From: an uncultured Clostridium sp.
GTDB taxonomy: Bacteria > Bacillota > Clostridia > TANB77 > CAG-508
Direction of reading: 5' to 3'
Assembly: GCA_946497695.1 (NCBI GenBank)
Contig: CAMMLJ010000005.1
Coordinates: forward strand, 1-64,000
DNA length: 64,000 nt
The position numbers and the translations under genes are program-made. Positions 27,541-38,200 of this stretch are shown one piece after another. The notes beneath the pieces are model-generated. The model had not been told where the DNA came from, ran no database searches, and was given only the letters and a program-made list of their open reading frames with translations. The stretch's first letter is position 1. Every line of letters starts with the position of its first letter.

Positions 27541-29833
27541 ATTCTTGTCCCTTTTCCTCCATATTTTTCGTTGGTAACCCTCTTTTTAATAATTCTATTT
27601 GCTTTATAAGTTCTATTTGGCTTCTTATACCCGAAGTTCTTGCTCTTGTTTTGGTTCCATTCACAGCACCTCTTAAAAATTCATTGCCTGCATCTTCACT
27701 ACCAACTAATATTCCAATATTTTCTTTTGAATTTGCTTTATCTACTGTACTATTTAAATCCTCTAACTCGTCATTTAGACGTTTATATATAATCTCTAAA
27801 TTTGCTACATCATGTCCTCTTTGCTTTTCTTGTAATAATTTTTTCATATCTCTAACTAAAATATATTTTTGTCTATCATATAATTGTTGATCTGCTGTAC
27901 CTTCTGGAATCATATGAGCTTCAAATGTTGTATCAATTAATTTCTCACTCATATCTATAAATACTGTCTCTTGCTTATCTATTCCTGGAATTAAATTTTT
28001 AGTATCCATATAATCTTGTATAAAATCATCAATATCTATACTTCTTTTTCTATCACTAATTTTTACAGTACTTAATACCTTTTGATCTTTTGACATTCCA
28101 TGTGAATATGAACCAAGTTCTATGTTTTTTTCAATTACTTTGAAAGTAACACTATTTAAAGTTTCCTCATATATTGATTGCATTCCTATTATTAATCTAG
28201 GATCAACCTTTCCATTAGTTACTTCTACATTCTGTGTTTTAGCGTCTAGCACTATCTGTGACACTTTTTTGTTTGACATAACAATTCCATAAGATTTTTC
28301 TTCAGAGTTATTGTTTTTACTATTCTTATATGTAAATAGCTTGAATTCAGATGCCTCACTAGAATAATCATTCAAAGATACTCTATCTATCTTTCCCTCT
28401 TCAGTATCAATTACTACTAAAAATTGTTTATCCTCATTAAACTCTACAAAAGTATTTAAATTTTTTAAGCCATTTATATGAATTTTTTTAAATGTCGGCA
28501 TTTCCAAGTCATATTCATATTGTTGCTCCAATTGCGAAATATTTTCTATAGTCCTTGCAAAAGTTTGTGCATTTCCTAATATCATTAATGCGTTTTTTTC
28601 TTTTAAATTTCCACCAATTTTTTTAAAAGTATCTGCAACCTCTTCATTTGAAAATTCTGTTGTTGCAGCTTGTATATCTGCTATTTTTCTAATCGTAGTT
28701 AAAAAATCTTTGCACTCATCTTTATACAAAAATGTAACTACTAATTTTCCAGTTGCATTTTCATTTAATATTCTATATGGTTCTTCTACTTCTTGATTTA
28801 TATATGTCTCTTCAATAGATAAATATCTACCTGAATTTCTACTAGCAATTTTTAAATCAATATCTCTTGTAATTTTATCTACTATCTGTCTTTTTTCCCC
28901 TTCTGATTTGTTAAAAATAAAGTGACTATTTTGGACCATTTTTTCAATTAAATTTTTTCTAATGAATACGTACTGTTCATATATTGTTTTATACTCTTTT
29001 CTATTCGTATCTAATATTTTTAAATATCTAAGTATTTCTACTTGTTCATCTATAAATTCATTAAAATCTATTTTATTTTCTTTAATATGTTTAAATCGTA
29101 TAATTTGTTCTTGTTTATACATATAATAAAAACTAAGTAATTCACTTATTCCATCTTTTAAATTATGATCAGCTGTTTTTAATTCTTGTGCTGTTGGTCT
29201 TTTTTGATTATATATAATATAATGATAGTTCTCTAAATATTTATCTATATTTTGCCCTGTTTTCATCATCGTTTGGAATAAGTTATTCTCTGTGCCTTTA
29301 GCCAAATGGAAATAAAACTTATTGCCTTGTTTTGAAAAATAATCTTTTAATACAATATTTCCAAACATAGAATATGCTAAAAAAACCATTTCAACATTTT
29401 TTGGATAACTATATTCAGTTCTATTGTACATAGCTTTTTTACAAAATTCTGTTATTCCTTCACCCCAAAAGCGATTAAAACCACCACGTCCATCTACTAT
29501 AGAATGAAATATCTCATGTGCATTTGTATATTTATTGTCTCCTACACCTTTTCTTAATACTATATTTTCTTTTTGGCTTGGATCTATGGGTTGCATATGA
29601 TAACCTGCAACCCATGTATTATTTTTTAAATATTCATCTTCTTGTTCTGTTAATGCTTTAAATATGATATTTCTAATTCCAATAGTTAAATTCTGTTTAT
29701 CTACCCATTTTATAAATCCAGTTCTTCCTAAGTAATTATAAATATCATGATAGCACTCAAATACAATTTGTCTAATGTCATTTTGAATATCTTTATTTAA
29801 TTGTAAATTTTTTTCTATTTCTGAAAAATTCAT
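27527..29833 (-). CDS. Large protein with gluzincin-type metalloprotease motif
   Basis: The 768-residue protein has no recognised family. Residues 106-110 read HEIFH (HExxH), and WGEGITEF at 123-130 follows at the spacing and in the style of the WLNEGLAEY third-ligand motif of gluzincins, so zinc peptidase activity is likely. No signal peptide or membrane segment is seen, suggesting cytosolic action or non-classical export. The middle and C-terminal parts are mixed alpha/beta and unassigned, ending in a helical tail (QIELIKQIELLKRGL). It is followed by an overlapping 154-aa gene; ppdK lies upstream. Confidence 0.72.
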   Translation of the reverse strand: MNFSEIEKNLQLNKDIQNDIRQIVFECYHDIYNYLGRTGFIKWVDKQNLTIGIRNIIFKALTEQEDEYLKNNTWVAGYHMQPIDPSQKENIVLRKGVGDNKYTNAHEIFHSIVDGRGGFNRFWGEGITEFCKKAMYNRTEYSYPKNVEMVFLAYSMFGNIVLKDYFSKQGNKFYFHLAKGTENNLFQTMMKTGQNIDKYLENYHYIIYNQKRPTAQELKTADHNLKDGISELLSFYYMYKQEQIIRFKHIKENKIDFNEFIDEQVEILRYLKILDTNRKEYKTIYEQYVFIRKNLIEKMVQNSHFIFNKSEGEKRQIVDKITRDIDLKIASRNSGRYLSIEETYINQEVEEPYRILNENATGKLVVTFLYKDECKDFLTTIRKIADIQAATTEFSNEEVADTFKKIGGNLKEKNALMILGNAQTFARTIENISQLEQQYEYDLEMPTFKKIHINGLKNLNTFVEFNEDKQFLVVIDTEEGKIDRVSLNDYSSEASEFKLFTYKNSKNNNSEEKSYGIVMSNKKVSQIVLDAKTQNVEVTNGKVDPRLIIGMQSIYEETLNSVTFKVIEKNIELGSYSHGMSKDQKVLSTVKISDRKRSIDIDDFIQDYMDTKNLIPGIDKQETVFIDMSEKLIDTTFEAHMIPEGTADQQLYDRQKYILVRDMKKLLQEKQRGHDVANLEIIYKRLNDELEDLNSTVDKANSKENIGILVGSEDAGNEFLRGAVNGTKTRARTSGIRSQIELIKQIELLKRGLPTKNMEEKGQEYGDN

Positions 29834-29872
29834 AAAATATCCCTATCTTTTTATTTTCCTTTTGTATATTAC

Positions 29873-32503
29873 CTATTCTTCATTTATTGCTGCTTGAGCT
29901 GCTGCAAGTTTTGCAATTGGTACTCTATAAGGTGAACAAGATACATAGTCTAACCCAAGTGAATTACAAAATTCTACAGAAGCTGGATTTCCACCATGTT
30001 CACCACAAATTCCAATTTTCAAATCTGGTCTTGTCTTTCTTCCTAGCTCTACAGCTATTTTCATTAATTTGCCTACACCTTTTCTATCTATTGTTGCAAA
30101 TGGATCAAAATCATAAATATTTTTAGAATAATATTCATTTAAGAACTTACCTGCATCATCCCTACTAAAGCCAAATGTCATTTGTGTTAAGTCATTTGTT
30201 CCAAATGAGAAAAATTCTGCTTCTTTAGCTATTTCATCTGCAGTTAAAGCTGCTCTTGGTATTTCTATCATTGTTCCTACATGATATCTCATTTCTATAT
30301 TTTCTTCTTCTAAAATTTTATCTGCTGTTTCTGTAACTATTGATTTTACATATTTCATCTCTTTATATTCCCCAACTAAAGGAATCATTATTTCTGGAAT
30401 TACATTCATTCCTTCTTTGTTAACATTTATCGCAGCTTCTATAATAGCTCTTGTTTGCATTTGAGCTATTTCTGGATATGTTACATCTAATCTACAACCT
30501 CTATGTCCCATCATTGGATTAAATTCGTGTAGCTTTTGGATTGTTTCCCTTATTTTTTCTTCTTTTATATTCATTTCTTTTGCTAGATCATATATATCTT
30601 TATCTGTTTTAGGTAAAAATTCATGTAGTGGTGGATCTAATAATCTAATTGTTACTGTATATCCATTCATTGCTTTATATAGTTCTTCAAAGTCAGCTCT
30701 TTGCATAGGTAATAATTTTCCTAATGCAACTTTTCTTTGTTCCACTGTTTCTGATAGAATCATTTCTCTTATTGCTTTGACTCTTTCTGGTGCAAAAAAC
30801 ATATGCTCTGTTCTACATAAACCAATACCTTCTGCTCCAAATTCATATGCTTGTTTTGCATCTCTTGGAGTATCTGCATTTGCTCTAACTTTTAATTTTC
30901 TATATTGATCTGCCCAGTTCATAAGTTCTGTAAAATTTCCAGAAACAGTTGCAGGTACAGTATCTATTTTTCCGTCATATACATTTCCAGTTGAACCATC
31001 TAAAGAAATATAGTCACCTTCTATATATTCTGCACCATCTGGTAATTCAAAGTATCCTTCTTCTTCGTTTACAACTATGCTAGAACATCCTGCTACACAG
31101 CAAGTTCCCATTCCTCTTGCAACAACTGCAGCATGTGATGTCATTCCTCCTCTTACAGTTAATATTCCTTTGCAAACATTCATACCATCAATATCATTTG
31201 CAGATGTCTCTAAACGCACTAAAATTAATTCTTTTTCTCCTGCCTCATGTAATTGTACTGCTTTTTCTGCACTAAATACAACTTTTCCTGTTGCAGCTCC
31301 TGGTGATGCTGCTAACCCCTGTGCTATTTGTCTTGCATATTTTAATTTTTCTTTATCAAAATTAGGATGCAATAATTGTTCTAATTGCTTTGGTTCTACC
31401 CTAAGTACTGCTTCTCTTTCATCTATTAATCCTTCTTTTACTAAATCTACAGCTACTTGCAAAGCTGCTTGTGCTGTTCTTTTTCCATTTCTAGTTTGTA
31501 AAATATATAAACTTCCATGTTCTATAGTAAATTCTAAGTCTTGCATATCTTTATAATGCTTTTCTAATTTTTTAGCACTTCTTACAAACTCATTATATAC
31601 ATCAGGATTAATTTCTGCTAATTTATCTATTGTCATAGGAGTTCTTATTCCTGCTACAACATCTTCTCCTTGTGCATTCATAAGAAATTCCCCATATATT
31701 TTATTTTCTCCTGTTGCTGGATTTCTAGAAAACGCTACACCAGTTCCACAGTCATCTCCCATATTTCCAAATACCATCATTTGAATATTTACAGCTGTTC
31801 CCCAATCTCCTGGTATATCATTTAACCTTCTATATTTAATTGCTCTTGGGTTATTCCAAGATTTAAATACAGCTTCTATACATTCTAATAGTAAAGCCTT
31901 TACATCTTGTGGAAATGCTGAACCAATTTGTTCATAATATATTCCTTTAAATACTTTTACTAAATCTTCTAGGTCATTTGCATCCATGTCTATATCTTGA
32001 GCAAGACCTCTTTGCATTTTTTTAGTATCTATAGCCTTTTCATAAACACTATTAGGAATTCCTTTTACTACATCACTGTACATTTGAATAAATCTTCTAT
32101 AACTGTCATATGCAAATCTTCTATTTTTAGCTGCTAATGTTTTAACAGTTTCATCATTAATTCCTAAATTTAATATTGTATCCATCATTCCAGGCATAGA
32201 AACTCTAGCTCCTGAACGAACAGAAACTAATAATGGCTTTTGGACATCACCAAATTTTTTACCTGTCATTTCCTCTAATTTAGCTAGTGCTCTATCTATT
32301 TGCTTTATTATATCTTCTGATATTTTTTCTCCATCTTCATAATATTTATTACAACATTCTGCAGAAATTGTAAAACCTTGTGGAATTGGTAATCCCAAAT
32401 TTGTCATTTCTGCCAAATTAGCACCTTTCCCACCAAGAATATCTTTCATTTTTGCATTTCCTTCTTGAAATAAATATACATATTTCTTGTTTTCTTCTCC
32501 CAT
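29873..32503 (-). CDS. ppdK: Pyruvate, phosphate dikinase
   Basis: The 876-residue protein is full length. It opens YVYLFQEGNAKMKDILGGKGANLAEMTNLGLPIPQGFT (ATP-grasp part), has the phosphohistidine motif GGMTSHAAVVARGMG and the C-terminal PEP/pyruvate barrel with GLCRTEHMF, SFGTNDLTQMTFG and GICGEHGG. It interconverts pyruvate, ATP and Pi with PEP, AMP and PPi, typical of anaerobes with PPi-linked glycolysis. It complements the glycolysis genes at 10.9-20.1 kb. Confidence 0.97.
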   Translation of the reverse strand: MGEENKKYVYLFQEGNAKMKDILGGKGANLAEMTNLGLPIPQGFTISAECCNKYYEDGEKISEDIIKQIDRALAKLEEMTGKKFGDVQKPLLVSVRSGARVSMPGMMDTILNLGINDETVKTLAAKNRRFAYDSYRRFIQMYSDVVKGIPNSVYEKAIDTKKMQRGLAQDIDMDANDLEDLVKVFKGIYYEQIGSAFPQDVKALLLECIEAVFKSWNNPRAIKYRRLNDIPGDWGTAVNIQMMVFGNMGDDCGTGVAFSRNPATGENKIYGEFLMNAQGEDVVAGIRTPMTIDKLAEINPDVYNEFVRSAKKLEKHYKDMQDLEFTIEHGSLYILQTRNGKRTAQAALQVAVDLVKEGLIDEREAVLRVEPKQLEQLLHPNFDKEKLKYARQIAQGLAASPGAATGKVVFSAEKAVQLHEAGEKELILVRLETSANDIDGMNVCKGILTVRGGMTSHAAVVARGMGTCCVAGCSSIVVNEEEGYFELPDGAEYIEGDYISLDGSTGNVYDGKIDTVPATVSGNFTELMNWADQYRKLKVRANADTPRDAKQAYEFGAEGIGLCRTEHMFFAPERVKAIREMILSETVEQRKVALGKLLPMQRADFEELYKAMNGYTVTIRLLDPPLHEFLPKTDKDIYDLAKEMNIKEEKIRETIQKLHEFNPMMGHRGCRLDVTYPEIAQMQTRAIIEAAINVNKEGMNVIPEIMIPLVGEYKEMKYVKSIVTETADKILEEENIEMRYHVGTMIEIPRAALTADEIAKEAEFFSFGTNDLTQMTFGFSRDDAGKFLNEYYSKNIYDFDPFATIDRKGVGKLMKIAVELGRKTRPDLKIGICGEHGGNPASVEFCNSLGLDYVSCSPYRVPIAKLAAAQAAINEE

Positions 32504-32628
32504 GTATCTTCTCTCCTTTATCTTTCGAATCTATTTTTCATTGTGCTAACACAACAATTTTATGTTTTCTATATTTTTATAGCAATATTATACCACTTTA
32601 TGTTTTTTAGTAAACCTTTTTTAAAAAA

Positions 32629-32707
32629 TTAGGGATTAGAGGACAGTCCTTTTCGGATTTTGGATGTTCCTTTTCGGGATTCGGGGACGGTGCTTTTTTC
32701 CCTTTTT
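32629..32707. repeat. GGGATT/GGGGACGGT-type intergenic repeat cluster
   Basis: Between ppdK and the 57-aa gene lies a G-rich stretch with GGGATTAGAGGACAGTCC, GGGATTCGGGGACGGTGC and TTCCCTTTTTT. It is far richer in G than its surroundings and echoes stretches at 34.4-34.6 and 46.7 kb. It looks like a decayed dispersed element of the kind seen beside REP-type transposases. Confidence 0.6.
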
Positions 32708-32712
32708 TGTAT

Positions 32713-32886
32713 TTAATATTTTATCTCTTTAGGTATTACTATTCTAGAAACATTCACACTTTTGGGTTTAAATAATTCATCTAATTGTTCTTCTAAATAA
32801 TATGCTTCCTTAAAAAACATTCTATTAAGTAATTTTATTATCTTATCAAACTTACTCTCTTTTCTTACTATTAAACTTGTTTCCAT
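32713..32886 (-). CDS. Small hypothetical protein, 57 aa
   Basis: The protein METSLIVRKESKFDKI ... is basic at the start and acidic toward the end, with EAYYLEEQLDELFKP and a C-terminal NVSRIVIPKEIKY. I choose ATG 32886 because GAGGTG lies nine bases upstream; an extended frame to 32955 reads unlikely residues. It could form a short helical hairpin. No family is recognised. Confidence 0.5.
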   Translation of the reverse strand: METSLIVRKESKFDKIIKLLNRMFFKEAYYLEEQLDELFKPKSVNVSRIVIPKEIKY

Positions 32887-33027
32887 AAAATACACCTCTT
32901 TGGTATCATCTACCAAAATCTTATCATAACTTAATAAAAAGTTAAAGACATTCATTAAACTTATTTGTTTAAATGAATGTCTTTACAATTATCATACTAT
33001 ATAAAACTTTAATTTCGCTAGTTATAA

Positions 33028-34410
33028 TTAAAATTCTACTTTTTCAGCAATCCAATTTTCTAATTCGTCAATATTTACTCTTACTTGTTCCATTGTATCC
33101 CTGTCTCTAATTGTTACACAATTATCTTCTAATGTATCAAAATCTATTGTTACACAATAAGGTGTTCCTATTTCGTCTTCTCTTCTATATCTCTTTCCTA
33201 TACTTCCTGCTTCATCATAATCACACATAAATTTCTTTGCTAAATTTGTATATACTTCTGTTGCTTTTTCAGATAATTTTTTAGATAAAGGTAAAACTGC
33301 AACTTTATATGGGGCTAAAGCTGGATGTAAATGTAATACTGTTCTTACATCTCCTTCTGCTATTTCTTCCTCTTCATATGCGTTGCATAAGAAAGCTAAT
33401 AATACTCTATCTGCTCCTAGTGATGGTTCTATAACATATGGTACGTATTTTTCTCCTGTTTCTGGATCTAAATATGACATATCTTGGTTTGAATGGTTCA
33501 TATGTTGTGTCAAGTCATAATCTGTTCTATCTGCAATTCCCCATAATTCTCCCCATCCAAATGGGAATGCAAATTCTATATCTGTTGTTGCTTTGCTATA
33601 GAATACTAATTCTTCTTTTGAATGATCTCTTAAACGTATATTTTCTTTCTTCATTCCTAGGCTTAATAACCAGTTTTCACAATAATCTTTCCAATATTTA
33701 TGCCATTCTAAATCTGTTCCTGGTTTACAGAAGAATTCTAGTTCCATTTGTTCAAATTCTCTTGTTCTAAATATAAAGTTTCCTGGTGTTATCTCATTTC
33801 TGAAAGCTTTTCCTATTTGTGCAATACCCATTGGCATTTTCTTTCTTGATGTTCTTAATACATTTTTAAAATCTACAAATATACCTTGTGCTGTTTCTGG
33901 TCTTAGATATATTTCTGCTGTCTTATCTTCTGTAACACCTTGGAATGTTTTAAACATTAAATTAAATTTACGTATATCTGTAAAATTTGTTTTACCACAA
34001 TTAGGGCAAGGTATCTTATTTTCATTAATAAAGTTTATTAATTGTTCATCACTCATACCATCTGCAATCATATCTTTTCCTTGGTCATGAGCCCATTCTT
34101 CTATTAATTTATCTGCTCTGTGTCTTGTTTTACATTCTTTACAATCAATTAATGGATCTGAGAATCCTCCAACATGACCTGATGCAACCCATGTTTCTGG
34201 ATTCATTAATATTGCTGCATCTAATCCTACAATATTTGGTTGTTCTTGAATAAATTTTTTTCTCCATGCGGCTTTAATATTATTTTTAAGCTCGTTTCCT
34301 AAAGGACCATAATCCCATGTATTTGCAAGTCCTCCATAAATCTCTGAACCTGGATATACATATCCTCTTGATTTGCATAATGCTACGATTTTTTCCATTG
34401 AATCTACCAT
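33028..34410 (-). CDS. glyS: Glycyl-tRNA synthetase, alpha2 (single-chain) type
   Basis: The 460-residue protein is the single-chain class II enzyme: [12 protein letters not shown], the class II motifs [26 protein letters not shown], and the C-terminal anticodon-binding region ([15 protein letters not shown] ... [20 protein letters not shown]). Zinc-binding cysteines ([15 protein letters not shown]) lie in the insertion. It charges tRNA-Gly. Upstream sits a T-box that should sense uncharged tRNA-Gly. AGGAGG precedes the start. Confidence 0.96.
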   Translation of the reverse strand: MVDSMEKIVALCKSRGYVYPGSEIYGGLANTWDYGPLGNELKNNIKAAWRKKFIQEQPNIVGLDAAILMNPETWVASGHVGGFSDPLIDCKECKTRHRADKLIEEWAHDQGKDMIADGMSDEQLINFINENKIPCPNCGKTNFTDIRKFNLMFKTFQGVTEDKTAEIYLRPETAQGIFVDFKNVLRTSRKKMPMGIAQIGKAFRNEITPGNFIFRTREFEQMELEFFCKPGTDLEWHKYWKDYCENWLLSLGMKKENIRLRDHSKEELVFYSKATTDIEFAFPFGWGELWGIADRTDYDLTQHMNHSNQDMSYLDPETGEKYVPYVIEPSLGADRVLLAFLCNAYEEEEIAEGDVRTVLHLHPALAPYKVAVLPLSKKLSEKATEVYTNLAKKFMCDYDEAGSIGKRYRREDEIGTPYCVTIDFDTLEDNCVTIRDRDTMEQVRVNIDELENWIAEKVEF

Positions 34411-34425
34411 AATAAAAACCTCCTA

Positions 34426-34556
34426 TCGGGATTAAGGGACGGTCTTTTTTTCCCTATCCTAAAAAAATAAAACTACTTAAGTACGAAAGTAATAAGCAGT
34501 TTTTTTATTTTTTATATTTGTAATAGGGATTTTAGGACCGTCCCCCAATCCCTATC
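34426..34556. repeat. REP-like G-rich palindromic stretches in the glyS leader
   Basis: GGGATTAAGGGACGGTC (from 34432) and GGGATTTTAGGACCGTCCC (from 34531, closing AATCCC) flank a hairpin at 34468-34504 (AAACTACTT/AAGCAGTTT, then a T run). They lie between the T-box terminator and the glyS start, lengthening the leader. The GGGAC/GTCCC cores match the repeats at 32.6 and 46.7 kb. Confidence 0.6.
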
Positions 34557-34758
34557 TAAAAAACTTCCGTACCTAGCATATTAGCTAGGGACGAAAGTTA
34601 TATTCCGCGGTTCCACCCTAATTGATAAATTTAATTATCCACTTCGTTAAAATTGTGCTCCAAAGCTCCCCATATTTTTTAGCTATTAGTTTACACCAAC
34701 CACTAACTCTCTTTTAGCTTTAAAATACTTTTTCTTTTTCATCGCACTTATTAAATTT
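34556..34758 (-). promoter_or_regulatory. T-box riboswitch controlling glyS
   Basis: The minus strand carries the T-box core GGGTGGAACCGCG (at about 34605-34618), then a terminator whose arms are AACTTTCGTCCCTAGC and GCTAGGTACGGAAGTT, ending in six Ts. The upstream arm, with AGAGAGTTAGTGGTTGGTGTAAAC, is the conserved stem I distal region. A promoter TTGATT-17-TATAAG (34792 down to 34764) precedes it. Uncharged tRNA-Gly should favour readthrough into glyS. I could not fix the specifier triplet with confidence. Confidence 0.93.
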
Positions 34759-34798
34759 ATATACTTATATCATATTATTTACAAAAAATCAAGGATTA

Positions 34799-35104
34799 TT
34801 ATTTAATAAAACAAAAATATATTGCCAAAACAATTTCTGTTATTAGAATTGTAGGAAAGCCTATTGTAAATTTTAGCTTTTTAGTCTTATGTCTAAAAAT
34901 GTACATTCCAGCAATTCCACCAATTCCGCCTCCAAGTAAAACTAATGTAAATAAACCTGCTTCGCTTATTCTCCATTCACCTTTTTGCGCTCTTCTTTTA
35001 TCCCACCACATAGCTGCAAAAGCTAATAAATTTATAACAATTAAGTATATTATAATATTTTTTGGTGTAAATATTGCTTCTAATAATAATTTATAGTCTA
35101 ACAT
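34799..35104 (-). CDS. DUF1294 membrane protein
   Basis: The 101-residue protein has three membrane segments. The family core AAMWWDKRRAQKGEWRISEAGLFTLVLLGGGIGGIAGMYIFRHKTKKLKF is unmistakably DUF1294, whose function is unknown. The stop codon lies just upstream of the glyS promoter. GGAG precedes the start. Confidence 0.9.
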   Translation of the reverse strand: MLDYKLLLEAIFTPKNIIIYLIVINLLAFAAMWWDKRRAQKGEWRISEAGLFTLVLLGGGIGGIAGMYIFRHKTKKLKFTIGFPTILITEIVLAIYFCFIK

Positions 35105-35206
35105 TATTCTCTCCTATAGTTTTATTGATTAAAATTAAAAACTTACAACAATCTATGAATTTATGTTAAATAGTTGAACTTTAAGCTCAATCTCTAAAGT
35201 TCAAAA

Positions 35207-38200
35207 CTAAGCAAATAAACTCATTTGATTACTTTCTGGCATTCCTTTTAAGCAACCTGCTGTTTTTAGTAATTCTATTACTGAGCTTCCTGCTTTTGCC
35301 CTCATTCTTATGTCATCTATACACATAAATGGCTCTTCTTCCCTTGCTTTAACTATACTTTCTGCAGCAACAGTTCCAAGCCCAGGAATACTATTTAATG
35401 GTGGTCTTATTCCATCTTCTTCAGCAATAAACTTTGTACTATGAGATTTGTACAAATCAATTGGCAAGAAATTAATCCCTCTTTCATACATTTCTAATAC
35501 TAGTTCTAGTATAGCATACATATTTTTATCTTTTGTCGTTGCATTATTCCCTGCTAGATCTATTTCTTTCATTTTGTTTAAAACTTTTTCTTTCCCGTGA
35601 CACATTATATCACTATCAAACTCATCTGCTCTTATTGTAAAATATGCAGTATAATATGCCTTTGGTTCGTGAACTTTAAACCATGCTATTCTAAATGCAT
35701 TTGTAACATATGCTGCTGCATGGGCTTTAGGGAACATATATTTTATCTTTTCACAAGATTTTATATACCATTCTGGAACATCATGTTCCTTCATTAATTC
35801 TTTATATTGATCCCACTTAGGTTCTTTTCCTTTTGCTACCTTTCCTTTACGTACAGATTCCATTATTTTAAATGCATCATTTGGTGGCAAACCTTTTTTA
35901 ATTAGGTATATCATTATATCATCACGACAACATATTGCTTCTGATAATGTAACTGTTCCTGCATCTATTAGACTTTGTGCATTTCCAAGCCACACATCTG
36001 TACCATGTGACAATCCAGATATACGAATTAATTCATCAAATCTTTTTGGTTTTGTATCTACTAACATTCCTCTAACAAATTTTGTACCAAATTCTGGTAT
36101 TCCATAACTTCCAACTTCTGAATGTATTTGTTCTGGAGTTACACCTAATGCTTTAGTAGAACTAAAGATTGACATTGTTTCCTTATCATCTAAAGGTACT
36201 TTAGTTGGATCTACTCCTGTAATATCAAATAACATTCTTATCATTGTAGGATCATCATGACCAAGTATATCTAGTTTTAATAAGTTCTGGTCTATTGAGT
36301 GATAATCAAAATGTGTTGTTATAATGTCAGAATTAGGATCATCTGCTGGATGTTGTACAGGTGTAAATTCATATATTTCTCTACCTTTTGGAACAACTAT
36401 AATTCCACCTGGGTGTTGTCCTGTTGTTCTTTTTATTCCTGTACAACCTTGCGAAATTCTTGCAACTTCTGCATTTGCAACTGGTATATTTCTTTCTTCA
36501 TAATATTTTTTCACATAGCCAAAAGCTGTTTTATCTGCAACTGTACCAACTGTTCCAGCCTTAAATGTTGTACCCTTTCCAAATATAACTTCTGTATATC
36601 TATGTGCTTTTGCCTGATATTCTCCAGAGAAGTTTAAGTCTATATCAGGCTCTTTATCTCCATTAAAGCCAAGGAATGTCTCGAATGGTATATCCATACC
36701 ATCTTTTACAAGTTTTGTTCCACATTTTGGACAATCTTTATCTGGTAAGTCAAATCCATTCTCATACCCATAATCTGTAAAATCAGAATACTTACAATTA
36801 GGACATCTATAATGTGGTGGAAGTGAATTAACTTCTGTTATACCTGTCATATTCGCAACAAATGACGAACCAACAGATCCTCTTGACCCAACGATATATC
36901 CATCCTCATTTGACTTCCAAACTAGTTTTTGCGCAATTATGTACATAACGGAGAATCCATTTTTTATAATTGATGTTAATTCTTTATCAAGTCTTTCTTC
37001 AACTATAGCTGGAAGTGGATCACCATATAATTCATGTGCTTTTGAATATGCAATTTCTTTGATAGTTGTTTCACAACCTGGTATATGTGGCGGACATTTT
37101 TCTGGTGATATTGGGCTAATCCAATCACACATATCTGCAACTTTATTTGTATTTGTTACAACTACTTCATATGCTTTTTCTTCTCCTAAATATTCGAATT
37201 CCTTAAGCATTTCTTCTGTAGTTCTTAAATATAATGGCGCTTGATCATCTGCATCGTCATATCCTTGACCTGCTTGTAACATTCTTCTATAAATTTCATC
37301 AGATGGATCCATAAAGTGTACATCACAAGTTGCTACAACTAATTTATTTAATTTTTCACCAATCTCTACAATCTTTCTATTTATATTTTTTAAACCTTCT
37401 TCATCTGCTACAGTTCCATTTCTAATTAAGAAGTCATTATTTCCTAATGGCTGTATCTCTAAATAATCATAATCTTTTGCAATATCTTCTATTTCTTCGT
37501 CTGTTTTTCCCATTTCAATTGCTTGATACAATTCTCCTGCTTCACAAGCACTTCCTAATATTAAGCCTTCTGAATATTTCTTATATACTGATTTTAAAAT
37601 TCTTGGTTTTTTATAAAAATAGTCTAAATGAGAAATTGATATTAGTTTATATAGATTTTTTAATCCTACATAATTTGTTGCTAATATTATAGCGTGATAT
37701 GTAGGTAATTTCTTATAGTCTGCATCTCCTGAAACTTTTTTTGTAATATCATCTAATGTTTCGCAACCTTTATCTTTTAACATTTTAAGCATTACATTTA
37801 ACACTTTTACAGTTGTATCAACATCATCTAATGCTCTATGAGCTACTTCTACTTTTATACCTAAATTTTCCGCAATTTTTCCTAGTTTATATTTTTTATA
37901 ATCTGGGAATAAATCTTTTGCTAACCTTAATGTATCTAAATATGTATTTTCTAAACTTAACCCTAACTCGTTTGCATTATATTTTAAAAATCCAATATCG
38001 AAATCTGCATTATGTGCAACTAAAACTGAATCTCCAACAAATTCTAATATTTTAGGCATAACTTTATCTATTGTCTCTGCATCTTTTACCATATCGTCTG
38101 TAATATTTGTAACTTCTACAACTCTTTGTGGTATTGGTTTTTCTGGATTTACAAAGCAAGAAAATTCATCTATTACTTCACCATTTTTTACTTTCATTAT

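Noticed and set aside
31077..31556. 159-aa plus-strand frame opposite ppdK
   Set aside because: It is the shadow of the conserved phosphohistidine region of ppdK, with no start signal and no recognisable motif.
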